Origin: Salinibacter altiplanensis
Lineage (GTDB): Bacteria > Bacteroidota > Rhodothermia > Rhodothermales > Salinibacteraceae
DNA length: 64,000 nucleotides
Direction: 5' to 3'
NCBI RefSeq assembly: GCF_002894645.1
Contig: NZ_NCQY01000003.1
Coordinates: 1 to 64,000 of the forward strand
The notes under the pieces were generated by a model. It had not been told where the DNA came from and made no database searches. It worked only from the letters and a program-made list of their open reading frames with translations. Shown here piece by piece: positions 26,025 through 36,900 of this stretch (positions within the stretch are counted from its first letter, which is position 1; every line of letters starts with the position of its first letter). The position numbers were made by a program, and so were the translations under genes.

Positions 26025-26879
26025 TCAGTGCAGTCCGGCCTCGAAGAGAAGCAGGCTCGCCGTGATGGTAAAGAGGATTCCAAGCCCAACCTCCATTACC
26101 CGATCCGGGACCCGCTCTGCAAGGATCGGTCCGAGCTGCGCCCCGGCGACAACGCCCGGCACTGTAAAGAGCAACAGGTTGCCCATCGTTGCGAGGCCGG
26201 TGAGCCCCCCCTGCCCGATTTGAATCATGTGCCCCACCGACGCGATGAGGGCTGTGATGGCGACCACGAAGACGCTCGTGGCAACCGACACGCTGCTGGG
26301 CACCCGGCATCGTTGCAGCAGGAAATACCCGTTCAGTTCGCCGAGGCCCGAGGACACCATCCCGAGGAACAGCCCCCCGACCCCAGAAATCAGCCGGCCC
26401 TCCACGGTGTTGCAGACCGTGTAGCAGATCTCCTCGCCCTCGGCCGTCACGAGGCACGTCTCGGCCGACTCTGGGTCTTCGCCGGCCATTTCTTCGAGGG
26501 CTGCCGTCTCCTCCTCGTCCGGCGCCCGCAGAAAGCTCACCGCCACGGCAAACAGGCCCATTCCGAGGATGACCTTGAGAATGTCGGCGTCGGCGAAGTG
26601 CGCGATTACAACCCCTGCAACGGCGGCCGGCACGGTGGCGGACAACAGCATGCCCCCCACCCGGTAGTCGACGAGCTGACGGCGCACGTAGGCGTACACG
26701 CCGCTTCCAAACCCGAACACCTCCACCACCAGCCCCGATCCCACAGCGAGCTCCGGCGGCAGACCAAGGCCCAGGATAAACAGCGGCGAGAAGAAGGTCG
26801 CCCCTCCTACCCCGGACGCCATCGCGATGGTGGCGATGACAACGCCAGCGGGAAGCATGTACCAGAACTCAGCGGTCAT
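26025..26879 (-). CDS. TauE/SafE family membrane permease
   Basis: 284 aa with about eight membrane segments: LPAGVVIATIAMASGVGGAT, FILGLGLPPELAVGSGLVVE, LLSATVPAAVAGVVIAHF, VILGMGLFAVAVSFLRA, ISGVGGLFLGMVSSGLGELN, VATSVFVVAITALIASVGHM, LTGLATMGNLLLFTVPGVVA and VMEVGLGILFTITASLLLF. The G-G-A-T-F-F-S-P-L-F motif of the family is near the N-terminus. A hydrophilic, Glu-rich loop of about 45 residues with three Cys (ETCLVTAEGEEICYTVC) sits in the middle, longer than usual. The family exports or imports sulfur compounds or organic acids. The substrate here cannot be told. A small membrane-protein gene lies 56 bp upstream on the same strand. Confidence 0.88.
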   Translation of the reverse strand: MTAEFWYMLPAGVVIATIAMASGVGGATFFSPLFILGLGLPPELAVGSGLVVEVFGFGSGVYAYVRRQLVDYRVGGMLLSATVPAAVAGVVIAHFADADILKVILGMGLFAVAVSFLRAPDEEETAALEEMAGEDPESAETCLVTAEGEEICYTVCNTVEGRLISGVGGLFLGMVSSGLGELNGYFLLQRCRVPSSVSVATSVFVVAITALIASVGHMIQIGQGGLTGLATMGNLLLFTVPGVVAGAQLGPILAERVPDRVMEVGLGILFTITASLLLFEAGLH

Positions 26880-26935
26880 GGGCAGTCGGTCCAGCGGGTT
26901 TGAAAATGCAGACGCAAAGTCCCCTACGAGATGGA

Positions 26936-27349
26936 TCAGGCAGGGGGCGCGGAGGAGGAGTCCTCACTGCCTTCAGCCTCGGTCGCCGGCTCCTTCGGCG
27001 AGGACGTCTTCTCCCGCACGGTCTGGACGGTCGAGTAGGCGCTGTACCCGATGAGTCCCACCACGAGCAGGTACACCCAGATCGGAAGGTTCTCGCCAGC
27101 AATAAACAAGTAGATGTAGGCCGACAGGACACAGAGCGAGGTGGCCACCACCGGGAGAAACGGCGACCGTCCCTGCCGCAGGTTCCGCACCAGCCACGCC
27201 ACCGACAGCCAAAAAAAGGGAATGGCCCCGACCGAGATGCTGCCAAAGATCATGGGATTCACCCCGTACTGCGCCCCGAGACTGAAGAACCAGTCCTTGA
27301 ACGCGGTCCAGAGTCCAGCGAGCACAATGCCTGCGAACGGGTCCGTCAT
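26936..27349 (-). CDS. Small membrane protein, unknown function
   Basis: 137 aa from ATG 27349. Three to four hydrophobic segments (FAGIVLAGLWTAFKDWFFSL; FGSISVGAIPFFWLSVAWLV; FLPVVATSLCVLSAYIYLF; PIWVYLLVVGLIGYSAYST) and an acidic, Ser/Glu-rich C-terminal tail (SPKEPATEAEGSEDSSSAPP). No family recognised. It is encoded directly before the TauE/SafE gene, probably in one operon, so it may assist that transporter. The protease on its right is divergent. Confidence 0.75.
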   Translation of the reverse strand: MTDPFAGIVLAGLWTAFKDWFFSLGAQYGVNPMIFGSISVGAIPFFWLSVAWLVRNLRQGRSPFLPVVATSLCVLSAYIYLFIAGENLPIWVYLLVVGLIGYSAYSTVQTVREKTSSPKEPATEAEGSEDSSSAPPA

Positions 27350-27585
27350 GGCCTCATGGCGTTTGACTGAAAACGTGGCTGTTCTACGTTTTCTCTGTCC
27401 GGCGTCCGTTACGAGGGGCGACGCGAGCCCCCCAACGGGACCACGCCGATGGAGATATTTGTCGAGTGCAGGGATCGGCGGCCGGGCCGATGCGGGTGCT
27501 GGTGGGAAAGACCGGCGCCGTAACGCCCGTTTGGGACGGCACACCGAGTGAGGCGCCACGCTGCGGCACTGCCTCTTTGTCTCCG

Positions 27586-29001
27586 ATGCGATTCGTTCTG
27601 CTTCCGCTCCTCGTACTGTCGCTGGTTCATCCTGCCCATGGCCAGTCCGCCCCCACCGAGGAGGCCTCCGCCCCGTCGTCATTTGCACGGCTGAGCGATG
27701 CGGCACAGTCCCTGGCCCAGCAGGTGCGCCGGGCCGTCGTGCAGGTCAAGGTGCGGCGGGTGGAGGGCCTTCAGGGCTCCGGGGAGGGCTCGACGCAACT
27801 GGCGGAGGTCTCAGGGAGCGGCTCAGGAGTCATCGTGGACTCGACAGGATTTATCGTCACGAACGCACACGTCGTCTCGGAGGCCACAGAGGTGTGGGTA
27901 CAGCGGGCAACGCCAACCCCACCCCCGCCCGGGGAGAAGTCCATCCTGCGCCGACGCGGCTCGCTTCTGAAGGCGGAGGTGGTGGGGATCGATCCCGAGA
28001 CGGACGTCGCCGTACTCGACGTGCCCGGGACGGACTACCCCACACTCCCCTTCGGCAACTCCGACCGGTTGCGGCGCGGGCAGGTGGTCTTTGCCTTCGG
28101 CAGCCCCATGGGACTGGAAAACTCCATGACGATGGGGATCGTCAGCGCCACGGCCCGACAGATGCGCCCGGGCGACCCGATGGTATATGTGCAGACCGAT
28201 ACGCCCATCAACCCCGGGAACAGCGGCGGCCCGCTGGTCAACCAGGACGGCGAGATGGTGGGCCTCAACACGTTCAACGTGTCACAATCCGGGGAGAGCG
28301 CGGGGCTCGGGTTTGCCGGGCCCAGCAACATCGTGGAGGCGGTGTATCGACAAATCCGGGCCCACGGGTCCGTGCGACGGGGGGTGATCGGGGCAAACGC
28401 ACAGACCGTCACCCCAGAGTTGGCCCAGACGCTCAGCCTCAGCCAGGGCTACCGTGTTATTCTGGCGGACGTATACCCCGGCAGTCCCGCGGAGCGAGCC
28501 GGACTCCGGCCCGGCGATGTTGTGACCCACCTCAACGGAGAACGAATGCACAACGGCCGCGAACTCGACGTCAACCTCTACCCAAAGGCGGGCACGACCG
28601 TCACACTGGGCATCGTGCGCGAGGATTCTACGTTCGAGGCCCGGGTGCCCGTCGTGCAACGTCGGGGAGGGTCGGCGCGCTTCGCCGAGATGGCCACCCC
28701 TGAGGAGCACCTCGTGGCTCGGCTCGGCATTCTGGGGCTGCCCCTCACGGACGAGGTGGCGAAACACCTGTCGAGTCAGCGGCTGCCCAGCGGCGTAGTG
28801 GTGGCCGCCAGCAATCGCCCCCCCGCGCCCTGGGGAGACGGGTTGCAGCCCGGCGACGTGATTTACACCATCGACGGGCAGCGAGTCGAGAGCCCTTCTG
28901 CGCTCCGGTCCCTGATCGACGCAAAGGCGCCGGACGACCGCGTCCTGGCCCATGTTCTCCGCGACGGAACGATGCACTATCTCGTGCTGCCCGCGGGGTA
29001 A
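27586..29001 (+). CDS. Exported HtrA/DegP-like serine protease with two PDZ domains
   Basis: 471 aa from ATG 27586 with a signal peptide (MRFVLLPLLVLSLVHPAHGQ). Trypsin-like domain with the full triad: His in FIVTNAHVVSEATEV, Asp in ETDVAVLDVPGTDYP, Ser in INPGNSGGPLVNQDGEMVG. A first PDZ (about 300-375; VYPGSPAERAGLRPGDVVTH) is followed by a second (about 385-470; SGVVVAASNRPPAPWGDGLQ, then PGDVIYTIDGQRVESPSALR). It should act in the periplasm in quality control or regulated proteolysis. The loop after the His (VQRATPTPPPPGEKSILRRR) is Pro/Arg-rich and unusual. Upstream in-frame ATG/GTG codons give no signal peptide, so I set the start at 27586. Confidence 0.93.
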   Translation: MRFVLLPLLVLSLVHPAHGQSAPTEEASAPSSFARLSDAAQSLAQQVRRAVVQVKVRRVEGLQGSGEGSTQLAEVSGSGSGVIVDSTGFIVTNAHVVSEATEVWVQRATPTPPPPGEKSILRRRGSLLKAEVVGIDPETDVAVLDVPGTDYPTLPFGNSDRLRRGQVVFAFGSPMGLENSMTMGIVSATARQMRPGDPMVYVQTDTPINPGNSGGPLVNQDGEMVGLNTFNVSQSGESAGLGFAGPSNIVEAVYRQIRAHGSVRRGVIGANAQTVTPELAQTLSLSQGYRVILADVYPGSPAERAGLRPGDVVTHLNGERMHNGRELDVNLYPKAGTTVTLGIVREDSTFEARVPVVQRRGGSARFAEMATPEEHLVARLGILGLPLTDEVAKHLSSQRLPSGVVVAASNRPPAPWGDGLQPGDVIYTIDGQRVESPSALRSLIDAKAPDDRVLAHVLRDGTMHYLVLPAG

Positions 29002-29390
29002 GGCACAGGCCCCTCCGTCCCGGCGTTCACCTTGCGGCACGACGGGAATGCGACGTGGGTTGTGCCGGATGCGTGTCCTCGAGCAGCCTGATTCTCACCG
29101 GGACGGAGCTCCGTTCGACCCGCTGTCCCCCACAGCCGACGGGCTTGCTCCCACTCCCAGCACGGGTCTCGCACACTGGGGACTTCCGTGGGTCGGCTTC
29201 GACGGGGAGTTCCGTTCTGCCGCTTGCCTGCACATGTGAGCGACAAGGACGCTCGGCCGGCGGCAGGGCATCCATCGCCCGCTCTGGTCACCTCTTCTGG
29301 AGGAGACAGGTGTAACAGCACACCGCGGGCCCAAACGAAGCCAGGCCTACTCGTGCGCGTGGCGTTCGCGCTTCACGTGCGTTCGACCCG
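29002..29390. other. Intergenic region with no recognised feature
   Basis: About 390 bp between the protease and the GH15 gene, both plus-strand. The open frames here are short and lack coding character. No hairpin with a T-tract, RNA gene or repeat was seen. The GH15 promoter should lie here. Confidence 0.5.
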
Positions 29391-31283
29391 ATGACGAAAA
29401 GCCCCCTCCCCCGCGAAGTGGCATACTCCCCCATTGAGGACTACGGGCTCATCGGCGACATGCATACCGCGGCGCTCGTCGGCACGGACGGCTCCATCGA
29501 CTGGTGCTGCCTGCCGCGGTTCGACGCCCCAAGCGTCTTTGCCCGCGTCCTCGACGCCGACAAGGGCGGCTACTTCCAGGTTGCCCCCCGGGGCGGGCAG
29601 GGAACCAGCACGCAGTTCTACTGGCCGGAGACGAACGTGCTGGTGACCCGCTTCCTCTCGGACGACGGCGTGGGAGAGGTGCGCGACTTCATGCCGGTGG
29701 CCGGACGGGCCGATGAGGCCGACCGCCGGCAGATCGTCCGGATGGTGCGGGCCGTGCGCGGAGCGGTAACCTTTCGGGTCGCGTGCCATCCCGCCTTCGA
29801 CTACGCCCGGGCCGACCACGACACGGACCTGACAAGGAATGGCGCCTGCTTCCGTGGGGCCGACCAGGCGCTGAGCCTCGCTACGGAGGCCGACCTGGCA
29901 CGTGAAGGAGACGGGGTCGTCGCCGACGTGACACTGGAAGAGGGCGAGAGCACAACCCTCCTCCTCCGCAACATCGACCCGGGCGACGGCTGCGCCCCCA
30001 CGTTGGGGGCCGGGGAGGCCGAGCGTGCCTTCCGCGATACGGTGCAGTACTGGCGCGACTGGCTCTCGCAATGCACCTACACCGGCCGCTGGCGCGAGCA
30101 GGTCCACCGCTCGGCCCTGGCGCTGAAGCTTTTGACCTACGAGCCGACCGGCGCCATCGTGGCGGCCCCCACCTGCAGCCTGCCGGAAGACATCGGGGGC
30201 ATCCGCAACTGGGACTACCGCTACACCTGGGTCCGCGACGCAGCGTTCACGCTGTACGCGTTCCTGCGCATCGGCTTTACCGAGGAAGCGCGCGAGTTCA
30301 TTGGCTTTCTCTCGAACACGTGCCGGTTGGAGGCGGCGGGCGAGGGGCCGCTCCAGATCATGTACGGCATCGATGGGCGCACCGAGCTGCCCGAAGAGAC
30401 CCTGGATCACCTGGAGGGCTACTGCGGGTCGGCCCCCGTCCGGGTGGGCAATGGGGCCTACGACCAGCTCCAGCTCGACATCTACGGGGAGATCACTGAC
30501 GCGATCTACCTCCACGACAAGTACGGCGCCCCCATTTCCTACGAGACGTGGCAGTCGGTGCGCCGGTTTGCGAACTGGGTCTGTGAGAACTGGGACCGGC
30601 CCGACGAGGGGGTGTGGGAGGTGCGCGGCGGTCGCCAGCAGTTCGTCTACTCGAAGCTGATGTGCTGGGTCACCGTGGACCGGGCGCTCCGCCTGTCCCG
30701 AAAGCGCTCTCTCCCCGCCCCGGAGACCGAGTGGCAGCAGTGCCGCGACGCGATCTACGAGACGATCATGGACGACGGCTGGAACGAGGAGCGACAGGCG
30801 TTCACGCAGCAGCTGGGTGGCGACACGCTCGACGCCTCAAACCTAATGATGCCGCTCGTCCGGTTCATCTCTCCGGGCGACCATCGGATGCTGAGCACAC
30901 TCGACGCGACGCTGCAGTCGCCCGATCAGGGCGGGCTCGTCACGGGCGGGCTCGTCTACCGCTACAACGTGGACGAGACCGAAGAGGGCCTGGAGGGCGA
31001 GGAGGGCACCTTCAACATCTGCACGTTCTGGCTGGTGGAGGCGCTTACCCGAGCCGGCCAGGTGGAGCCGGAACGGTTGGAGAACGCACGCCTGATCTTC
31101 GAGCAGATGCTCGGCTACTCGAATCACCTGGGCCTCTACGCCGAGGAGACGGGCACCCACGGCGAGGCGCTGGGCAACGTCCCGCAGGCCTTCACCCATC
31201 TGGCCCTCATCAGCGCCGCCTACAACCTCGACCGCGCCCTGGACGAGGACAAGGCGACGAACAGCCGTGGCGGGGGCTCCTGA
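29391..31283 (+). CDS. GH15 family glucoamylase/trehalase-like hydrolase
   Basis: 630 aa, the usual length for cytosolic GH15 proteins, and no signal peptide. The N-terminal beta domain opens with [20 protein letters not shown] and [19 protein letters not shown]. The (alpha/alpha)6 barrel has [80 protein letters not shown], and the C-terminal [17 protein letters not shown] and [16 protein letters not shown]. It should hydrolyse an alpha-glucan end or trehalose, releasing glucose; relatives include both glucoamylases and mycobacterial trehalase, so substrate is open. It converges on the kinase to its right. It is alone here, about 12 kb from the other two glucan hydrolase genes. Confidence 0.9.
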   Translation: MTKSPLPREVAYSPIEDYGLIGDMHTAALVGTDGSIDWCCLPRFDAPSVFARVLDADKGGYFQVAPRGGQGTSTQFYWPETNVLVTRFLSDDGVGEVRDFMPVAGRADEADRRQIVRMVRAVRGAVTFRVACHPAFDYARADHDTDLTRNGACFRGADQALSLATEADLAREGDGVVADVTLEEGESTTLLLRNIDPGDGCAPTLGAGEAERAFRDTVQYWRDWLSQCTYTGRWREQVHRSALALKLLTYEPTGAIVAAPTCSLPEDIGGIRNWDYRYTWVRDAAFTLYAFLRIGFTEEAREFIGFLSNTCRLEAAGEGPLQIMYGIDGRTELPEETLDHLEGYCGSAPVRVGNGAYDQLQLDIYGEITDAIYLHDKYGAPISYETWQSVRRFANWVCENWDRPDEGVWEVRGGRQQFVYSKLMCWVTVDRALRLSRKRSLPAPETEWQQCRDAIYETIMDDGWNEERQAFTQQLGGDTLDASNLMMPLVRFISPGDHRMLSTLDATLQSPDQGGLVTGGLVYRYNVDETEEGLEGEEGTFNICTFWLVEALTRAGQVEPERLENARLIFEQMLGYSNHLGLYAEETGTHGEALGNVPQAFTHLALISAAYNLDRALDEDKATNSRGGGS

Positions 31284-31348
31284 GCGGAAGAGGCCGGACC
31301 GTTGAGAAGCAGCCTCCCCCCTCGCCGACCGGCCCGACAGGGAACGAC

Positions 31349-33493
31349 TCATCCTCCCCCCATCCCTCTCGGGACCTCCACCCTCGCCGTTTCGGCCTCC
31401 GGAGGCCCGGACGTGGGAAGCCGCACGGTAAATCGGCTGCCTGTTCCCTCCTCCGTCTCGACCTCGACCTCCCCTCCCATTTTTTCGGTCGCCTTCTGGG
31501 TGACGGCCAACCCCACGCCACTGCCCTCGTACGCTCGGCTAATTCCCTCCGACGCCTGCCGAAACGGTTCGAAGAAATCCTCGGCCAGCGCCGGGTCCAT
31601 TCCAATTCCACTGTCCTCAACCTCGAGGACTGCACGGTCGTTCTTCCGGGATACCCGAATCTGTACGCCCCCCTCTTCGGTGTACTTGATGGCGTTGGAA
31701 ATCAGGTTCTGCAGGACGATCTGCACGCTTCCCACATCCCCCCACGCCCACACCGCCGGCTCGTCTGCCTGAACCGTCACGTTCAGTCCCTTCCCCGTCG
31801 CCCAGGGCCGCAGTTCCTCGGCGGTCCGGCGGGCCCTCTCGACCAGATCCACCGGCTCCATCTCAAGCTCCATCTGTTCCGCCTCCAGTTTTGACAGGTT
31901 CAGCACCCCGTCGAGGGTGTCCAGCAGGCGGCGTCCGCCCTGTTCGATGAGCTCGGCAAACCGACTGCCATTGCCACACCCATCCCCGATCTCGTCCCCG
32001 AGGGCGTCGGCAAAGCCGATGATCGACGTAAGCGGCGTGCGGATTTCATGGCTCATGTTGGCCAGAAACGAAGACTTGAGACGAGCAGCCTCCTCGGCCC
32101 GGTCCCGCGCCGCCTCGGCCTCCGCCCGCGCCTCTTCCGACTCCTCCTTTGCCGCACGCAGGGCCCGCTCCCGCTCAAGACGACCAAGCACCAGTGCCGC
32201 GTACCCCCCGAGCACCTCAATCAGGTACGTGTCGAACCCGCTAATCGCTTCCGGCTCCGGAGAGGCCGACGCAAACGTGCCGTACTCGCCGATTGGGGCA
32301 ACGATGACCGACCGCAGATCGCCGTAGTCGTTGGGGTCGTCCACCTCCACGTCCTCCAGGTCGTCGACCGCGAACGTCTCGCCGCTGCGGTACACCTCCG
32401 CGACCACGCTGTCCCCCGTGACGTCGAAGGCGGGGCGCTCGGGCATGAAGCGAAAGGTGGACTCCGCCACGCTGACCACCTTCAGAGCCCCCTCCTCCAC
32501 GAGCCGAACCGACACGCCTCGGTACCCGAGCACCTCACGCACGAGCCGGACCAGGCCCTCCGCCACCTCGTCCCGACTGCTGGCCCGTAGGAGGTCGTCG
32601 GTCGCCGCGTAGAGGGCCTCCACCTTCGCCTGCCGGTCCTTCAGCTCCTTCTCTCGTCGTTTTAGCTCTTGGGTGCGGCGCCGGACGGCAGACCGCAGGA
32701 ACAGGATCACGGCAAGGCACACCAGCCCGCCCCCGCCCCCTCCCAGAAAGGCCCACCACAGGTATGTCTCGGTCAGTCCAATCTGCACTAAGTCATCGTC
32801 GTCCCGGGGAAGGATCTGGTAGGAGAGATCGTACTGGCCGATGATGCCTGTTACTTCCACCTGGTCTCCTTCCTCGAACCGCCCGAGGCGAATGCGGTCT
32901 GTGTGTCGACTCGACACGAAGACGGTGAGTTGAGCGTCCCCGCCCCTCTCCTCGCGGAGCACAAAATAGTCGCCCCCACGGTTCGCACTGCGTGCCGTAA
33001 TCGTCCCCGAGACGCGCGCAAGTCGGCCCTCGTGGCGGTCTGTGGCCGCCGATGGGACGGAGAGGGGAATCGGATCCATCGCCCGCGGGGACGCCGCCAC
33101 ACGCTCGTACCCAAGCCCCTCGATCTCGGCGAGTCCGTCCTCGTACTTCAGCGTCCCCCACACCCGAGCGCTGTCCCCACGGCCGAGATCCGGGGCGGCC
33201 GGCAGACGCACGTGAAGCTCCCCCGTCGCATCCTGAAGGCTACCGACGCCCTTCTCCGGAAGGGGCAGCGCACCAGGGGCGGCGGCCACACGTCCCGCCA
33301 CCGCCACCGTGTCGCCCACGCGGTCCGGCACGCCATCGTCGTCGAGGTCTTGCCGGACCTGCGCAATAGGAGCGGGCGCCTGGTGCCGGAGGCTGTCCAC
33401 CGGCGAGGCATGCCCCACCGGGACACCGCCCCCGCCCAGCACCAGGCCCACGGCGAGCAGTCCCCAGGGAATCGGGCAACGCACAACAAACAT
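31349..33493 (-). CDS. Histidine kinase with exported OB-fold-like sensor and GAF domain
   Basis: 714 aa from ATG 33493. A signal or anchor helix (IPWGLLAVGLVLGGGGVPVG) leads into an exported part of about 200 residues with two OB-fold-like units (VGDTVAVAGRVAAAPGALPL; DATGELHVRLPAAPDLGRGD; then GRLARVSGTITARSANRGGD and EGDQVEVTGIIGQYDLSYQI). One membrane segment (WWAFLGGGGGGLVCLAVILF) is near 240-262. GAF (about 290-430), a coiled linker, HisKA with FLANMSHEIRTPLTSIIGFA (His near 480) and HATPase (NLISNAIKYTEE; DSGIGMDP; GSGVGLAVTQKATEKMGG) follow. The GAF-kinase half is a paralogue of the kinase at 1825-5145. OB-type domains are usual in nucleic-acid or metal-binding exported proteins, and are unusual as kinase sensors. 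No regulator is adjacent. Confidence 0.87.
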   Translation of the reverse strand: MFVVRCPIPWGLLAVGLVLGGGGVPVGHASPVDSLRHQAPAPIAQVRQDLDDDGVPDRVGDTVAVAGRVAAAPGALPLPEKGVGSLQDATGELHVRLPAAPDLGRGDSARVWGTLKYEDGLAEIEGLGYERVAASPRAMDPIPLSVPSAATDRHEGRLARVSGTITARSANRGGDYFVLREERGGDAQLTVFVSSRHTDRIRLGRFEEGDQVEVTGIIGQYDLSYQILPRDDDDLVQIGLTETYLWWAFLGGGGGGLVCLAVILFLRSAVRRRTQELKRREKELKDRQAKVEALYAATDDLLRASSRDEVAEGLVRLVREVLGYRGVSVRLVEEGALKVVSVAESTFRFMPERPAFDVTGDSVVAEVYRSGETFAVDDLEDVEVDDPNDYGDLRSVIVAPIGEYGTFASASPEPEAISGFDTYLIEVLGGYAALVLGRLERERALRAAKEESEEARAEAEAARDRAEEAARLKSSFLANMSHEIRTPLTSIIGFADALGDEIGDGCGNGSRFAELIEQGGRRLLDTLDGVLNLSKLEAEQMELEMEPVDLVERARRTAEELRPWATGKGLNVTVQADEPAVWAWGDVGSVQIVLQNLISNAIKYTEEGGVQIRVSRKNDRAVLEVEDSGIGMDPALAEDFFEPFRQASEGISRAYEGSGVGLAVTQKATEKMGGEVEVETEEGTGSRFTVRLPTSGPPEAETARVEVPRGMGGG

Positions 33494-33942
33494 CACATCA
33501 GCAACAACAGGCAATGGGGAACGGCGCGCCGAATGGCGAGGCCGTGCAACACATAACCTGCGCAAAAAGTGCTCCATCTTCAGTGCAGATCTGCACACAC
33601 GCCCGGTCATGAGGTTTTGCAACGCGGTCGGGGTCGTCAACCGTAGCCGTTCCCACAACGATTTCTTCGGCCCTACACACAGCCTTGGGCGCACCGGCAA
33701 CGTTCGGGCGCAGGGCGGAGCGCGTCGTGCAGTCTCGCGGCCCGAAGAAACGACTCCCGGCCCTTTCAGAACTTCACGCTGCGTGAAGGCACGTCCGTGC
33801 CATCGATGGGCCACGCGCACAGCCGAGCGGGGCACCGTCCCCGTTGTGGGCTCCCCGTTGTGGTCTGCCTCGTGGGCCAGGCCGGGCGCCGGACTGTTCG
33901 CCCGTGCCTTTGCGTCTCGGCTGCCCGTCCGGGACCGCTGTG
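33494..33942. other. Intergenic region with a short dyad
   Basis: About 450 bp between the RND pump stop and the kinase start, both on the minus strand. It should hold the kinase promoter. One dyad, cttcacgctgcgtgaag (33772-33788; 7-bp arms, 3-bp loop), is visible; it lacks a T-tract and may be an operator or a weak terminator of the efflux operon. No coding frame is convincing. Confidence 0.5.
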
Positions 33943-36900
33943 CTAGCGTTCGGGGTACGGGAGCCGTTCGACGCCGAAGAAGATGGCGTAGAGGACGGGC
34001 ACCACGATCATCGTAAGCACCGTGGCGAAGAGGAGCCCCGACGTGATGGTGACGGCCATGGCCACGAAGAACGCGTCGGTGAAGAGAGGGATCATGCCCA
34101 GCGCCGTCGTGATCGACGCCATCATGACCGGGCGCAGCCGGACGACGCTCGCGCCCACAATGGCCTGGTAGAGCGACGCGTCCTGCCGCCAGATCTCAAT
34201 CTCATCGATCACGACCACGGCGTTTTTGATGAGGAGGCCCGACAGGCTCAGGAAGCCCAGCAGGGCCGTGAACCCGAAGGCCGCCCCCGTTACGAGCAGG
34301 CCGGCCACCACGCCGATCAGGGCCAGGGGCACGGTGAGCCAGATAATGAGCGGCTGGCGGAGCGCGTTGAAGAGCGCGATCGTGATCAGCACCATCAACA
34401 CGAGGAAAATCGGAACGGCCGAGAAGAGGGAGGCATTGGCCTCGTTCGAATTTTCGTACTGTCCGCCCCACTCAATGTCATACCCCCGCGGAAGCGAGAG
34501 CTCCTCTACCGTCGGCCGCACCCGCTGGAACACCGAGGTCGCCGTCCCCGAGATGGGGTCGGCAAACACACTCATGGTGGGGGCGCGCTTGTGCCGCCAC
34601 ACGACCCCGTCCTCGAAGCCCGTCTCGAACGTGGAGACGACCTGCCGGATCGGAACGTACTGGTCCGCCACGGGACTCCACACCTGTGTATTTTTCATGT
34701 TGCTGGCACGGGCCCGCTCGTCGGAGGGGGCCCGCATCACGATGGGCAGCAGGTCGTTCCCCCGTCGATACACGCCCATGCGGGTGCCCTCGAAGGTGCG
34801 CTGGACCGCACGGGCCACGTCGGGGCGCGTCACACCGAGGGCACTTGCCGCATCTTCTGCCATCTGGGGACGGGTAACCTCCACGCGGCTGCGCCAGTCG
34901 GTACGGACGGCCTTGGTGTTGTCGTCCGCGCGGAAGATCCCCTCCACCCGTTGGGCAATGGCGCGAAGCGAGTCGGGGTTGGGGCCGCTGATGCGCGCCT
35001 GAATGCGTCCGTTGCCGCCCCCGGGGCCAAAGACGAACGGAAAGGCGTACACGTTGGCCCGCGGGAGCATCCTCGAGAGACGGGCGTCCACCGAGTCCTT
35101 GAGGCTCGCGATCGTCCGCCAGTCGTCGACGTCCACAATGAGCTGGCCGTAGGAGGGATTCTGTCGCTCCGGGCTGTAGGGGAGCACAAACCGAAGCGCC
35201 CCCTGTCCCACCACCGAGCTCACGTGGGTGACGGCGTCGAGATCCTGCACGTACTGCTCCGCCTCCCTCACGGCCGCCTCGGTGTCGCGGATGTGCGTGC
35301 CCTGTGGCATCCACACGTCCACGAGAAACTGCGGGCGCGTGGAGTCGGGGAAAAAGCTTTGCTTGACGAACCCGGCGCCCCACACCGACAGCCCCATGAG
35401 CCCCGTGATGACCGCCACCGTCACCCAGCGGTAGTTCATCGCGCCCTGGAGCAGGCGCCGGTAGACGGTGTAGACCGGCCCGTCGTGGGCGCTCTCGACC
35501 GCGTCGTCCGGGGCGGGCTTTTTCAGAAAGTCGACGCCCAGAAGGGGCGCGAGGGTCACGGAGAGCACCCAACTCAGGGACAGCGAGTAGAGAATCACGA
35601 GGAACAGCGACCCCAAGAACTCCCCACTGCTATCGGAGGACGTTCCGATGGCGGCGAAGCCGAGGACGGCCACGGCCGTGGCGCCGAAGAGGGGCCACTT
35701 CGTCTGCTCCACAATCTCCGACGCGGCCTCCACCCGCTCGCGCCCCTCCTTCAGGCGCGTGAGGATGCCGTCCACAATGACCACGGCGTTGTCCACGAGC
35801 ATGCCGAGCGCAATGATGAGCGCACCCAGCGAGATCCGCTGCAGCACCACGTCCGTCGCGTACATCAGGATGAAGGTGCCCAGGACGGTCACCGCGAGCA
35901 CAAACCCCATCAGGAGCCCACTGCGCCACCCCATCGCCACCAGCAATACGAGGATCACGATTGCGATGGCGGTGACCAGGTTCCAGACGAAGCCGCTCAC
36001 CGCCTTGCTCACGTCCTCGGCCTGAAAGTTAACGTAGTTGTACTCGATGCCCAAGGGCCGGTCGGCCTTCAACGCGTCGAGCCGATCCTTTACGGCCTGC
36101 CCCATCGTGACGACGTTGCCCCCGTCGACGGTCGACACCCCGAGGCCAATGGCCGGCTGCCCATCGTACCGCATGAGCGCCCGGGGCGGCTCGGCATAGC
36201 CGCGCCGCACCGTGGCGATGTCCTCTAGGAAGATCTGGGTGCCACTCGAGCTCGCAATCAAAATCGACCGCAGATCGTCCAGCGACGCCGTCGCCCCCGA
36301 CGGACGGACCGAGATGTGGCTGTCCCCCACCCGCACGCGCCCGGCATCGACGACAATGTTGTGCGTGCGCAGCTCCCCGGCAATCCGGTCGACGCTAATT
36401 CCTAGATTCGACAACCGATCACGGTTCGGCTCGACGTAGATGGTCTCCTGCCGGTCCGCAAAAATTTGGACCTTGGCGACGCCGTCGACCTGCACCAGCG
36501 CCCGCTTCAGCTCCTCCGCGTGATCTTCCAGTTCCTGTTTGCTGTAGCCCTCCCCGGTAATGGCCATAAAGATGCCGTACACGTCCCCGAAGTCGTCCTC
36601 CACCAGCGATGGGCCCGACCCGGGGGGAAGCCGCCCCTGAACGTCGTTCACCTTGTCGCGCAGGTCGTCGAAGGCCTGTGTTACGGCGTCCCCGATGACG
36701 TCGCTTTTCATCTCGACCTCCAGCGTCGAGCGGCCGCGGCTGGAGCGGGACGTGATCTCCTTCACCTTCCCCATTTCCTGGACGGCCTCCTCGATGGGAT
36801 CGGAGACCTCCTCCTCGACTTCGTGGGCCGTCGCCCCCGGATACGGGGTCACCACCAGTGCACGCTTGATGGTGAACTCCGGGTCCTCCAGACGCCCCAG

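Noticed and set aside
33772-33788. Dyad cttcacgctgcgtgaag as a strong terminator of the efflux operon
   Set aside because: It has short arms and no T-tract, and is about 155 bp past the stop. I report it only as a dyad.
33844-36228. A 794-codon plus-strand open frame
   Set aside because: It is antisense to the RND pump. Its translation is Arg/His/Asp-rich without any recognisable domain.
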